A program made the position numbers and the translations under genes. From contig NZ_JABERD010000069.1 of the NCBI RefSeq assembly GCF_013044505.1, positions 1 through 45,900 of the forward strand: DNA of 45,900 nt. The letters run 5' to 3'. Source of the DNA: Streptomyces sp. S3(2020) (GTDB lineage Bacteria; Actinomycetota; Actinomycetes; Streptomycetales; Streptomycetaceae). Every line of letters starts with the position of its first letter. Position 1 is the first letter of the stretch. The notes under the pieces are model-generated. The model was not told where the DNA came from, did not search any database, and saw only the letters and a program-made list of their open reading frames with translations. This document shows positions 22,580-29,721 of this stretch, piece by piece.

Positions 22580-22599
22580 GTAGGTGAGCCTTGACCTAC
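22580..22599. promoter_or_regulatory. Dyad in the ohr-ohrR intergenic region, candidate OhrR operator
   Basis: GTAGGT (22580-22585) and ACCTAC (22594-22599) form a perfect 6-bp inverted repeat around 8 bp, upstream of ohr. The 8-bp palindrome TGCGCGCA (22545-22552) and the core GTGCAC (22561-22566) lie closer to the start. Which one OhrR would use is not decided by sequence. Confidence 0.4.
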
Positions 22600-22628
22600 C
22601 GGGGGTGGCAACCGTGGGTAACGCGAGG

Positions 22629-23093
22629 TCAGTGGAGGCGCTCGACCGCCTCGTGCGCCCTTTCCGCGAGCTGCCACAACTCCTCGCGCAACCTCACGGC
22701 CTCCGCAGTGGCGAGCCCTGTCGCGGTCAGGAGCGCGCCGGGGACACGCGCCGCGCGCTCCCTGAGTTCCTCTCCGCGCCCCGTGCAGGCGACCAGCACC
22801 GAGCGCTCGTCGTGGGCCGCGCGCTCCCGGCGCACCACCCCCGCGCTCTCCAGCCGCTTGAGCAACGGCGACACCGTGCCGTAGTCGAGCCGCAGCGCCT
22901 CCGCGAGCTCCTTCACCGTCGTCTCACCGCGCTCCCAGAGGACGAGCAGGACGAGGTACTGCGGGTAGGTGAGGCCGAGCTCGTCCAGCACCGGACGGTA
23001 GGCGGCCGTCACGGCGCGCTGGGCGGCGTACAGCGCGAAGCACAGCTGGTCGTCCAGCAGCAGCGACCCGGCGTCCTCGTCGTGGTTCGTCAC
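22629..23093 (-). CDS. ohrR: MarR-family regulator, OhrR type
   Basis: This repressor of 154 residues has the MarR winged helix: LTYPQYLVLLVLWERGETTV, KELAEALRLDYGTVSPLLKR, and the wing with RRERAAHDERSVLVACT. A cysteine at position 18 in LLDDQLCFALYAAQR matches the redox-sensing N-terminal Cys of OhrR, which forms a sulfenic acid with organic peroxides and releases DNA. Further Cys is limited to VACTGRG. It lies upstream of ohr on the same strand, so it should repress ohr and itself. The GTG at 23093 is 6 nt after a minus-strand GACAAT hexamer that overlaps the end of cbiO. Confidence 0.93.
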   Translation of the reverse strand: MTNHDEDAGSLLLDDQLCFALYAAQRAVTAAYRPVLDELGLTYPQYLVLLVLWERGETTVKELAEALRLDYGTVSPLLKRLESAGVVRRERAAHDERSVLVACTGRGEELRERAARVPGALLTATGLATAEAVRLREELWQLAERAHEAVERLH

Positions 23094-23103
23094 GCGCCCA
23101 TTG

Positions 23104-23871
23104 TCACGGACGCCCGGCCGCGCCAGAGACCGAACGCGGATCGAAGCCGTAGGGCAGCTCCAGACGGTGGGCGCGCATCAGGTCGTCGTCGGAGAGGAGT
23201 TCGGCCGTCCTGCCGTCGGCGGCGATGACGCCCTCGCTGAGGACGAGGGCGCGGGGGCAGAGCTCCAGGGCGTACGGGAGGTCGTGCGTGACCATGAGGA
23301 CCGTGACGTCCAGGGAGCGCAGGATGTCGGCGAGTTCGCGGCGGGAGGCGGGGTCGAGGTTGGAGGACGGCTCGTCCAGGACGAGGATCTCCGGCTCCAT
23401 GGCGAGCACCGTCGCGACCGCCACCCGGCGCCGCTGTCCGAAGGAGAGGTGGTGCGGCGGGCGGTCCCTGAACTCCGCCATGCCGACCTGCGCCAGCGCA
23501 CGATCGACCCGCGCCTCCAGTTCCGCGCCCTTCACGCCCGCCGCGGCCGGACCGAACGCCACGTCCTCGCGGACCGTCGGCATGAACAGCTGGTCGTCCG
23601 GGTCCTGGAAGACGATCCCGACCCGGCGCCGGATCTCGGCCATGTGCCGCTTGCCGACGGGCAGCCCGGCGACCGTCACCGTGCCCGTGCCGCCGGACAG
23701 GATGCCGTTGAGGTGGAGCACGAGGGTCGTCTTGCCGGCGCCGTTCGGGCCGAGCAGCGCGACGCGTTCGCCGCGCGCGACACAGAAGTCCACGCCGAAC
23801 AGCGCCTGATGGCCGTCGGGGTAGGCGTAGGCGAGGCCGGAGACCTCCAGAGATGCGGTCACAGCGTCCAT
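23104..23871 (-). CDS. cbiO: ECF-type cobalt/nickel transporter ATPase CbiO/NikO
   Basis: This ATPase of 255 residues energises the CbiMNQO metal importer. It has Walker A GPNGAGKTT (residues 41-49), the Q-loop VFQDPDDQLF with the DPDDQ typical of ECF-transporter ATPases, signature LSFGQRRRVAVA, Walker B ILVLDEPSSNLDP and H-loop MVTHDLPYAL. The start is uncertain: the ATG at 23871 overlaps the cbiQ stop by 13 bp, and another ATG at 23883 is also in frame; I chose the inner one. It is the last gene of the importer operon, ahead of ohrR. Because cbiO and ohrR are nearly adjacent on the same strand, read-through is possible. Confidence 0.94.
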   Translation of the reverse strand: MDAVTASLEVSGLAYAYPDGHQALFGVDFCVARGERVALLGPNGAGKTTLVLHLNGILSGGTGTVTVAGLPVGKRHMAEIRRRVGIVFQDPDDQLFMPTVREDVAFGPAAAGVKGAELEARVDRALAQVGMAEFRDRPPHHLSFGQRRRVAVATVLAMEPEILVLDEPSSNLDPASRRELADILRSLDVTVLMVTHDLPYALELCPRALVLSEGVIAADGRTAELLSDDDLMRAHRLELPYGFDPRSVSGAAGRP

Positions 23872-24650
23872 CCCAGCAGACATACGACAAGGGCGGCGAA
23901 CGGGAGCGCGAACGCGTACGTCCACTGCGCCCGGGAGGCGGTCACCTCGTCGATGACCGGCATGGAACCGGCGTACCCACGGCTCACCATGGCGAGGTGG
24001 ACGCGCTCACCGCGTTCGTAGGAGCGGATGAAGAGGGCGCCCGCCGATTTCGCGAGGACGCCCCAGTGGCGCACGCCGGACGCCTCGAACCCCCGTGACT
24101 CCCGCGCGATCCGCATCCGCCGCATCTCGTCCGTGATGACATCGCCGTACCGGATCATGAAGGACGCGATCTGGACGAGCAGCGGCGGCAGCCTCAACCG
24201 CTGGAGGCCCAGCAGCAGTTCACGCAGTTCGGTGGTGGAGGCGAGCAGCACCGAGGCGGCGACGCCCAGGGTGCCCTTGGCGAGCACGTTCCAGGCGCCC
24301 CACAGCCCGCTCACGCTGAGGGACATCCCCAGCACCTCGACCCGCCCGCCCTCCGCCACGAACGGCAGCAGCACCGCGAACGCGACGAACGGCACCTCGA
24401 TCAGCAGCCGCTTGAGGACGAACCCGGCCGGCACGCGCGCGACGTACGCGACGACACCCAGCAGCACGGCGTACAGCGCGAAGGCCCACATCGCCTCCCG
24501 CGGTGTCGAGACGACGACCACCACGAAGGCGAACACCGCCGCGAGCTTGGTGTGCGGCGGCAGGCCGTGCACGGGCGAGTGCCCGTGCCGGTAGAGCCTG
24601 TGCGCTCCCCCACTACTGAACGTGTGGGAGGTGCCCCCACCCGCACCCAT
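23859..24650 (-). CDS. cbiQ: ECF-type cobalt/nickel transporter membrane protein CbiQ/NikQ
   Basis: This transmembrane coupling subunit of 263 residues carries several hydrophobic helices (for example LAAVFAFVVVVVST and WAFALYAVLLGVVAYVAR). The family motif near the C-terminal cytoplasmic helices is present, EMRRMRIARESRGF with A-R-E-S-R-G, which contacts the ATPase, followed by RSYERGERVHLAMVSRGY. The start at the ATG at 24650 overlaps the end of cbiM by one base or is immediately adjacent; an internal start around the His-rich PVHGLPPHTK is possible because the first 25 residues are poorly conserved. Together with cbiM(N) and cbiO it makes a complete importer. Confidence 0.93.
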   Translation of the reverse strand: MGAGGGTSHTFSSGGAHRLYRHGHSPVHGLPPHTKLAAVFAFVVVVVSTPREAMWAFALYAVLLGVVAYVARVPAGFVLKRLLIEVPFVAFAVLLPFVAEGGRVEVLGMSLSVSGLWGAWNVLAKGTLGVAASVLLASTTELRELLLGLQRLRLPPLLVQIASFMIRYGDVITDEMRRMRIARESRGFEASGVRHWGVLAKSAGALFIRSYERGERVHLAMVSRGYAGSMPVIDEVTASRAQWTYAFALPFAALVVCLLGWTL

Positions 24651-24651
24651 G

Positions 24652-25707
24652 TCAGGCGACCGTGGTGCTCACCGGGGAGACGTCCTGCGTACGGCGCCGG
24701 CGCACCGCCCAGAACACCCCGGTGCCCGCGACGACGGTCACGCCGACGCCGATGACGCCCGCCAGCCCCCCGGACAGCCGGGCGTTCTCGACGTCCTTCA
24801 CGCCGTAGTCGGCGAGCGGCGAGTCCGCGGCGGCGTGGTCCTCCACCTTCGCGTCGATGCCCTTGTCCGCGGCGACCTTCTCCAGGCCGTCGGGGTTGGC
24901 GGACGCGTAGAAGCTGACCACGCCCGCGAGGACGAGGGAGGTGGCGAGGCCGGCCAGCCACACCTTGCGGTGCGAGGAGCGGGCGGCGGCCGGGACGGGG
25001 GCGGCCGCTACGGCTGGTACATCGACGAGTTCGCCGTTCACCCGCAGCTTGAGCTGCTGCTGGAGCCCGCGCGCCCCGTACACGAGGTCGGGGCGTACGG
25101 CGATGACGGCACCGACGGTCAGCGCGGTGATCGCGGCCTCGCCGATGCCGATCAGCACATGCACGCCGACCATGGCGGTCGCGACCTTGCCGATGGCGAC
25201 GTCGGTGGTGCCGCCGATCCAGTAGATGAGGGTGAAGGCGAGGGCCGCGGCCGGCACGGAGAGCACGGCGGCCGCGAAGGAGGCGGCGGTGACGGACCGG
25301 CGGGTGCGCGGCAGCACCTTCACCAGGCCGCGGAAGACGGCGTACGCCACGACCGTCGTCACACAGCCCATGACGGTGATGTTCACGCCGAGCGCGGTCA
25401 GACCGCCGTCCGCGAAGAGGATGCCCTGCATGAGCAGGACGACGGAGACACAGAGGACCCCTGTGTAGGGGCCGACGAGTATCGCCGCCAGCGCACCTCC
25501 CAGGAGATGGCCGCTCGTCCCCGCGGCGACGGGGAAGTTCAGCATCTGTACGGCGAAGATGAACGCCGCGACCAGCCCCGCCAGCGGCGCGGTGCGCTCG
25601 TCGAGCTCGCGGCGGGCGCCGCGCAGGGACACCGCGACGGCCGCCGCGGCGACTGCTCCGGCGGCGGCGGATGTGGGGGCGTCGATGAATCCGTCAGGCA
25701 CATGCAC
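24652..25707 (-). CDS. cbiM: Cobalt/nickel ECF substrate-binding protein CbiM-CbiN fusion
   Basis: This 351-residue protein is the metal-binding S component. It starts V/M-H-V-P-D-G-F, the canonical CbiM/NikM N-terminus in which the amino group and His2 bind the metal; this fixes the start at the GTG at 25707. Six or seven transmembrane helices follow with conserved NFPVAAGTSGHLLGG containing a metal-ligand His. From about residue 250 the sequence changes to a second unit, VWLAGLATSLVLAGVVSFYA, NPDGLEKVAADKG and a last helix, which is the CbiN/PDGLE domain, so M and N are fused. Nickel or cobalt cannot be distinguished with certainty, but a Nur-like box upstream favours nickel. It heads the operon cbiMN-cbiQ-cbiO. 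Confidence 0.93.
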   Translation of the reverse strand: MHVPDGFIDAPTSAAAGAVAAAAVAVSLRGARRELDERTAPLAGLVAAFIFAVQMLNFPVAAGTSGHLLGGALAAILVGPYTGVLCVSVVLLMQGILFADGGLTALGVNITVMGCVTTVVAYAVFRGLVKVLPRTRRSVTAASFAAAVLSVPAAALAFTLIYWIGGTTDVAIGKVATAMVGVHVLIGIGEAAITALTVGAVIAVRPDLVYGARGLQQQLKLRVNGELVDVPAVAAAPVPAAARSSHRKVWLAGLATSLVLAGVVSFYASANPDGLEKVAADKGIDAKVEDHAAADSPLADYGVKDVENARLSGGLAGVIGVGVTVVAGTGVFWAVRRRRTQDVSPVSTTVA

Positions 25708-25726
25708 GCATCGATGATGTGGCTTA

Positions 25727-25743
25727 ATGCGAACCTTTTGCAA
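25727..25743. promoter_or_regulatory. Nur-like box at the cbiM promoter
   Basis: The plus strand reads ATGCGA-N5-TTGCAA, which on the cbiM strand is TTGCAA-AAGGT-TCGCAT. This closely follows the Streptomyces Nur box as I recall it (TTGCAA-N5-TTGCAA), with 10 of 12 positions matching. It lies 20 bp before the cbiM start, in the core promoter. Nur is the nickel-responsive Fur-family repressor of nickel uptake genes. Confidence 0.55.
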
Positions 25744-25875
25744 GAGAGAGGTGCTGTGAACTGCGATGCGCAGGCTGTGCGGGCCCAGGAGCGGAATCCC
25801 GGAAATGTGCGACGCTGGGAGGAGAGTGGATGCACAGCTTCCGCACAGGTAACGCAGCGTGAGAGGGCCGTCACG

Positions 25876-26220
25876 ATGTCCGTAGTCGAACAGTACGCAC
25901 GAGCCCACATCGTCTCGGACGCGGACATCGCGGAGGACGAGGCGATCCCCGTACTCCTGCGCTACGACCCCGACACCGACCCGCGCGCCGTCCGCGTCGG
26001 ACTTCCCGGCCCGCACGAGTGGACCTTCCAGCGCGAGCTGCTGGAGCGGGGACTGCGGGCGCCGGTGGAGGCCGGGGACGTCCGGGTGTGGCCGTGCGGC
26101 CGGGTACAGGCCGTGGTGGAGTTCCACTCCGCCAAGGGCGTGTCCGTGGTGCAGTTCGAGTCGAAGGCCCTGCTCAGGTTCCTGCGCCGGACGTACACCG
26201 CCACTCCCGTACGGGGTTAG
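25876..26220 (+). CDS. ssgE: SsgA-like sporulation and cell-division protein (probably SsgE)
   Basis: This 114-residue protein belongs to the SsgA-like proteins (SALPs), a family restricted to morphologically complex actinomycetes that acts in septation, spore-wall assembly and spore separation. Family features are VPVLLRYDPDTDPRAVRV-like sequence near the N-terminus (seen as IPVLLRYDPDTDPRAVRV), EWTFQRELLERGL, and GDVRVWPCGRVQAVVEFHSA. The assignment to SsgE rests on position next to two penicillin-binding genes and pmt as in S. coelicolor, and is inference. The ATG at 25876 has GAGAGGG 9 nt upstream. The stop overlaps the stop of the convergent penicillin-binding gene by 4 bp. Confidence 0.88.
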   Translation: MSVVEQYARAHIVSDADIAEDEAIPVLLRYDPDTDPRAVRVGLPGPHEWTFQRELLERGLRAPVEAGDVRVWPCGRVQAVVEFHSAKGVSVVQFESKALLRFLRRTYTATPVRG

Positions 26221-27890
26221 CCGCCCAGCTTCAGCAGCGCCGCCACGATCGGTCCCGCGGTGTCGCCGCCGTGCCCGCCCGCCTGCACCACACCGGCGGC
26301 CGCCAGGTCGCCCCGGTACGCGGTGAACCAGCCGTTGGGCTTCTTCTGCCCGTCGACCTCGGCCGAGCCGGTCTTCGCGCCGACGGTGCCGTAGACACCC
26401 TGCATCGCCTCGGCCGCCGTGCCGTAGGCCGCCGTGTAGGACATGAGCTCCCGCAGCTGGGAGAGCGTGCCCGACGACATCGTGCGCGAGGCCTTGGCCA
26501 GCGTCCGCCCGTCCACGTCCGGTGAGACCAGGTACGGCTGCCTGAAGACACCCGACTCGACGGTCGCCGACACCGACGCCATGTTCAGCGGGTTCATCCG
26601 CACCCCGCCCTGGCCGATCAGCGAGGCCGCCATCTGCGCCTGCGACTGCACCGGCACCGAGCCGTCGAAGGTGGGCACACCGACCGCCCAGTTGTTCATG
26701 GACAGACCGAAGACCTGCTGGGCCTGCTTGGTCAGCGAGTCGTCGTCCAGCTCGGGCGCCTGGCTGATGAAGGCGGTGTTGCAGGAGCGGGCGAAGCTCG
26801 CCTTGAAGGTGCCGCCCTTGATCTGGAACTTGTCGTCGTTCTGGAACTTCCAGCCGCCGTACGTGAAGTACTTCGGGCACGGGTGCGCCTTGTCCGCCGA
26901 CGCGAGGTCCTTCTCGATCAGCAGCGACGAGGTGACGACCTTCATCGTGGAACCCGGGGCCAGCGAGCCCTGGAACGCGACGTTGAAGCCGTGGGAGGCG
27001 TTCGCGGCGGCCAGGATCTCCCCGGTCGACGGCCGCAGCACCACCACGGACGACTTCGCCTTCTTGGCGACCTGGGCCTCGGCCGCCGCCTGCATGGCCG
27101 GGCTGAGCGTCGTCCTGACGGTGCCCGGCGTGCCCTTGCTCAGCGTCAGCAGCGTCTTGTCGGACAGCTTGTCCTTCTTGGACTCCTTGCCGCGCACGAC
27201 CTGGAGTTCGACGCCCGCCTTGCCGCCGGCCTTCTTGCCGTACTTCTCCCGCAGCCCGTCCAGGACGGAACCCAGCGACGGGTACTTCTTCTCGGTGATC
27301 TCCCCGCCGTCCCGGTCGAGCGCCTTGATCGGCGGCGTCCCGGACTCGCCGGTGACCAGGGTGTCGCCGTCCTCCAGGTCGGGGTGGACGACCGAGGAGT
27401 GCCACTCGACCCGGGGCTTCCCGGTCCCGGTGTCGCGTACGACGGTCAGCGAACTGTCGTACGTCAGCGGCTTGCCGGTGCCCTTGTACGACACCGTCGC
27501 CTTCACCGTGAAGGGGACCTTGTCGCCGGTGCGGGCACCGGGGGTGAGGGTGACGCCCTTGAGGTGGGCGTCCTTGGTGTAGCCGGTGAGCAGCTTCACG
27601 GCCGCATCGGTGTCGTCGGTGACGGCCGCGGCCTGGGTGACCTTGCCCGACTGCCAGGACGTGAGGAAGGTCCGCGCCGCGGAGTTGACCTCTTTCGCGG
27701 ACAGCGGGCCGGTCTTGACCTTCGGCTTCTGGTCGGCGACGGCGGCCGTCCGGTCCTCGGCCGCCGCCCCGCCGCCGTACAGCGCGTACCCGGCGAAGCC
27801 CGCGCCGCCGACGACCACGGCGACCATCCCGCCGATCACGGCGGGGCGATTCGTCTTCCGTCGCTCGGCGACGCGCCTTCTCTTGCCCAC
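26217..27890 (-). CDS. Penicillin-binding protein with MecA-N domain (copy 1)
   Basis: This peptidoglycan transpeptidase of 557 residues is anchored by one N-terminal helix (IGGMVAVVVGGAGFAGYAL) after a basic segment. An NTF2-like MecA-N domain (about 45-165) and a dimerisation domain follow. The transpeptidase domain has all three motifs: S-x-x-K as Ser314-T-M-Lys317 in APGSTMKVV, S-x-N as Ser369-C-Asn371 in RSCNTAF, and K-T-G at Lys506. Two starts are possible: I prefer the GTG at 27890 (residues VGKRRRVAERRK) with GGAGG 10 nt upstream; a GTG at 27941 would add 17 charged residues. It lies directly after a paralogue on the same strand. The MecA-N domain is shared with low-affinity enzymes such as PBP2a; resistance is not shown. 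Confidence 0.92.
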   Translation of the reverse strand: MGKRRRVAERRKTNRPAVIGGMVAVVVGGAGFAGYALYGGGAAAEDRTAAVADQKPKVKTGPLSAKEVNSAARTFLTSWQSGKVTQAAAVTDDTDAAVKLLTGYTKDAHLKGVTLTPGARTGDKVPFTVKATVSYKGTGKPLTYDSSLTVVRDTGTGKPRVEWHSSVVHPDLEDGDTLVTGESGTPPIKALDRDGGEITEKKYPSLGSVLDGLREKYGKKAGGKAGVELQVVRGKESKKDKLSDKTLLTLSKGTPGTVRTTLSPAMQAAAEAQVAKKAKSSVVVLRPSTGEILAAANASHGFNVAFQGSLAPGSTMKVVTSSLLIEKDLASADKAHPCPKYFTYGGWKFQNDDKFQIKGGTFKASFARSCNTAFISQAPELDDDSLTKQAQQVFGLSMNNWAVGVPTFDGSVPVQSQAQMAASLIGQGGVRMNPLNMASVSATVESGVFRQPYLVSPDVDGRTLAKASRTMSSGTLSQLRELMSYTAAYGTAAEAMQGVYGTVGAKTGSAEVDGQKKPNGWFTAYRGDLAAAGVVQAGGHGGDTAGPIVAALLKLGG

Positions 27891-27986
27891 AGCCCTCTGT
27901 CCTCCGCGCTTCCCAGGGTCCCCGTTGCCCTCGTCCCTCACTCAACGACGGCGACCACCCTAGAGTCCCGTCCTGTGCGGGTGAGT

Positions 27987-29615
27987 TCAGCCACCCGCCG
28001 CCAGTACGGCCTTCACGATCGGTCCGGCCGCGTCGACGCCGTGGCCGCCGTTCTCGCTCATGGCCGCCGCCGCCACATCATCGCGGAACCCGGTGAACCA
28101 GCTGTTGGAGGTCTCCACTCCGTCCACCTCGGCGGACCCGGTCTTCGCCCCGATGTCCCCGCCGAGCCCCCGCATGACCGGTGCCGCGGTGCCCTGGGTG
28201 GCCGTCAGCCGCATCATCTGCTTCAGCTGGGACGCCGTGGCGTAGGGCAGCCCCTTGGCGGTCGCCAGCTTCCGGCCGTCCAGCTTCGGCGAGACCAGAT
28301 AGGGCTGGCGGAAGTCGCCGGTGATGGCGGTGGCCGTCACGGACGCCATGTTCAGCGGGTTCATGGTGACCTTGCCCTGGCCGATGGCATTGGCCGCGCG
28401 GTCCGGGCCGCTCTCCGCGGGGACGCTGCCGTCGACCGAGGTGATGCCGGTCTTCCAGTTGTCCCGGCCGAGCCCGAAGCGGGTCTGCGCCTCCGTGGTC
28501 AGCGACTCGTCCGTGAGCGGCTTCTCGTCGATCAGCTTGATGAAGGCCGTGTTGCAGGACCGCATGAAGCTGTTGGTGAGCGTGGCGCCCTCGTTGGGTG
28601 CCATGTTCTTGAGGTTGCGGAAGGTCTGCCCCTGCCACACCGCGTCGTCCGGGCACGGCGCCGGGCCGTTCATCGAGGTCACGCCGTTGTCGATGAGCAT
28701 CGCCGAGGTGACGATCTTCATCGTGGAGCCGGGCGGTGCCGCGCCCTCGAAGGCCGCGTTCCAGCCGTCCTTACGGTTGTTGGCGACCGCCAGCACCTCG
28801 CCGGTGGTCGGTCTGACGGCCACCACGGACGACTCGGCGTACTTCTTCACCGCCGTCTCGGCCGCCGCCTGCGCGCTCGCGCTGATCGTCGTCTCCAGCT
28901 TGCCCGCCTCGCCCTCGGACAGGGTCAGCAGCGGGGTGTCGGGGGAGCCGTCGCCGTTGTGCCGGACGAACAGCTCGACCCCCGGGGTGCCGCCCGCCTT
29001 CTCGCCGTACTTGGCGCGCAGCGCGTCCAGGATCGGGCCCAGCGAGGGGTACTTGTCCTTCGTCAGCACCTTGCCGTCGCGGTCGACCGCCTCGATGGGC
29101 GGGGTCGCCGACTGGCTGGTGACGAGGGTGTCCTCAGCCGTCCTCAGCTCGGGATGGATCACGGACGGCTTCCAGTCGACCAGCGCCTTGCCCGTGGTGA
29201 GGCCGCGCACGACGGTCAGACTGCTCTTGTACGTCAGCGGCTTGGAGTCGCCCTGGTACGACACCTTCGCCTTCACGGTGAAGGGCACGGTCGTCTTCCG
29301 CGCGGCTCCGGGTGTGATCCTGATGTCCGTGATGTGCGCGTCGCCGGTGTAGGCGTCCAGCAGGGTCCGGGCCGCGGCGTTGTTGTTCGTGTACTCCGCC
29401 GCGGAGGCCGAAGCCCCCTCCTCCCAGGCCGCGAAGAACTTCTCCGAGGTCTCCTTCACCTCGTCACCGCTCGGCGGCCCCGACTTCACCTCGGATCCGC
29501 CGGATCCCCCGTCGTCGTTCAGTGCGGACACGATATTGAACGCGCCGTATCCGGCACCGCCCACCATCACGGCGAACACGCTGCCGATGACGGCGGCTTT
29601 GACCCCCTTGCCCAT
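27987..29615 (-). CDS. Penicillin-binding protein with MecA-N domain (copy 2)
   Basis: This paralogue of the neighbouring gene has 542 residues and the same layout: a single N-terminal helix (AAVIGSVFAVMVGGAGYGAF), a MecA-N/NTF2-like domain with KVSYQGDSKPLTYKSSLTVV, a dimerisation domain and a transpeptidase domain. Catalytic motifs are Ser297-T-M-Lys300, Ser353-C-Asn355 and Lys491-T-G. Alignment by eye shows many shared blocks with copy 1 (PLTY-SSLTVVR, YPSLG, MNPLNMASV, RQPYLVSP), so the pair arose by duplication, though the sequences have diverged strongly. The ATG at 29615 follows GGGGAGGGG. Both probably act in cell-wall synthesis at division or sporulation, next to ssgE. Confidence 0.93.
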   Translation of the reverse strand: MGKGVKAAVIGSVFAVMVGGAGYGAFNIVSALNDDGGSGGSEVKSGPPSGDEVKETSEKFFAAWEEGASASAAEYTNNNAAARTLLDAYTGDAHITDIRITPGAARKTTVPFTVKAKVSYQGDSKPLTYKSSLTVVRGLTTGKALVDWKPSVIHPELRTAEDTLVTSQSATPPIEAVDRDGKVLTKDKYPSLGPILDALRAKYGEKAGGTPGVELFVRHNGDGSPDTPLLTLSEGEAGKLETTISASAQAAAETAVKKYAESSVVAVRPTTGEVLAVANNRKDGWNAAFEGAAPPGSTMKIVTSAMLIDNGVTSMNGPAPCPDDAVWQGQTFRNLKNMAPNEGATLTNSFMRSCNTAFIKLIDEKPLTDESLTTEAQTRFGLGRDNWKTGITSVDGSVPAESGPDRAANAIGQGKVTMNPLNMASVTATAITGDFRQPYLVSPKLDGRKLATAKGLPYATASQLKQMMRLTATQGTAAPVMRGLGGDIGAKTGSAEVDGVETSNSWFTGFRDDVAAAAMSENGGHGVDAAGPIVKAVLAAGG

Positions 29616-29648
29616 GGAACTGAACCCCTCCCCGTTATCAGTCCTCGC

Positions 29649-29688
29649 ACTGTAAGTGGCGTGAGAGAAAACTGTGAGAGGTGTTTCC
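29649..29688 (-). promoter_or_regulatory. Promoter region of the second penicillin-binding gene with direct repeats
   Basis: On the minus strand TACAGT (plus-strand 29649-29654) is a plausible -10. Just upstream GTGAGAG occurs twice on the plus strand (29661-29667 and 29674-29680), a 13-bp period. The -35 is not clear. Confidence 0.3.
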
Positions 29689-29721
29689 TTTTGTTGGCCG
29701 AAGAGAGATCAGCCCATGGGG

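Noticed and set aside
25708..25875. Cobalamin riboswitch upstream of cbiM
   Set aside because: I looked on the cbiM strand for the conserved B12-box core and its usual stem layout and did not see them. The leader is also too short given the promoter-like Nur box 20 bp before the start.
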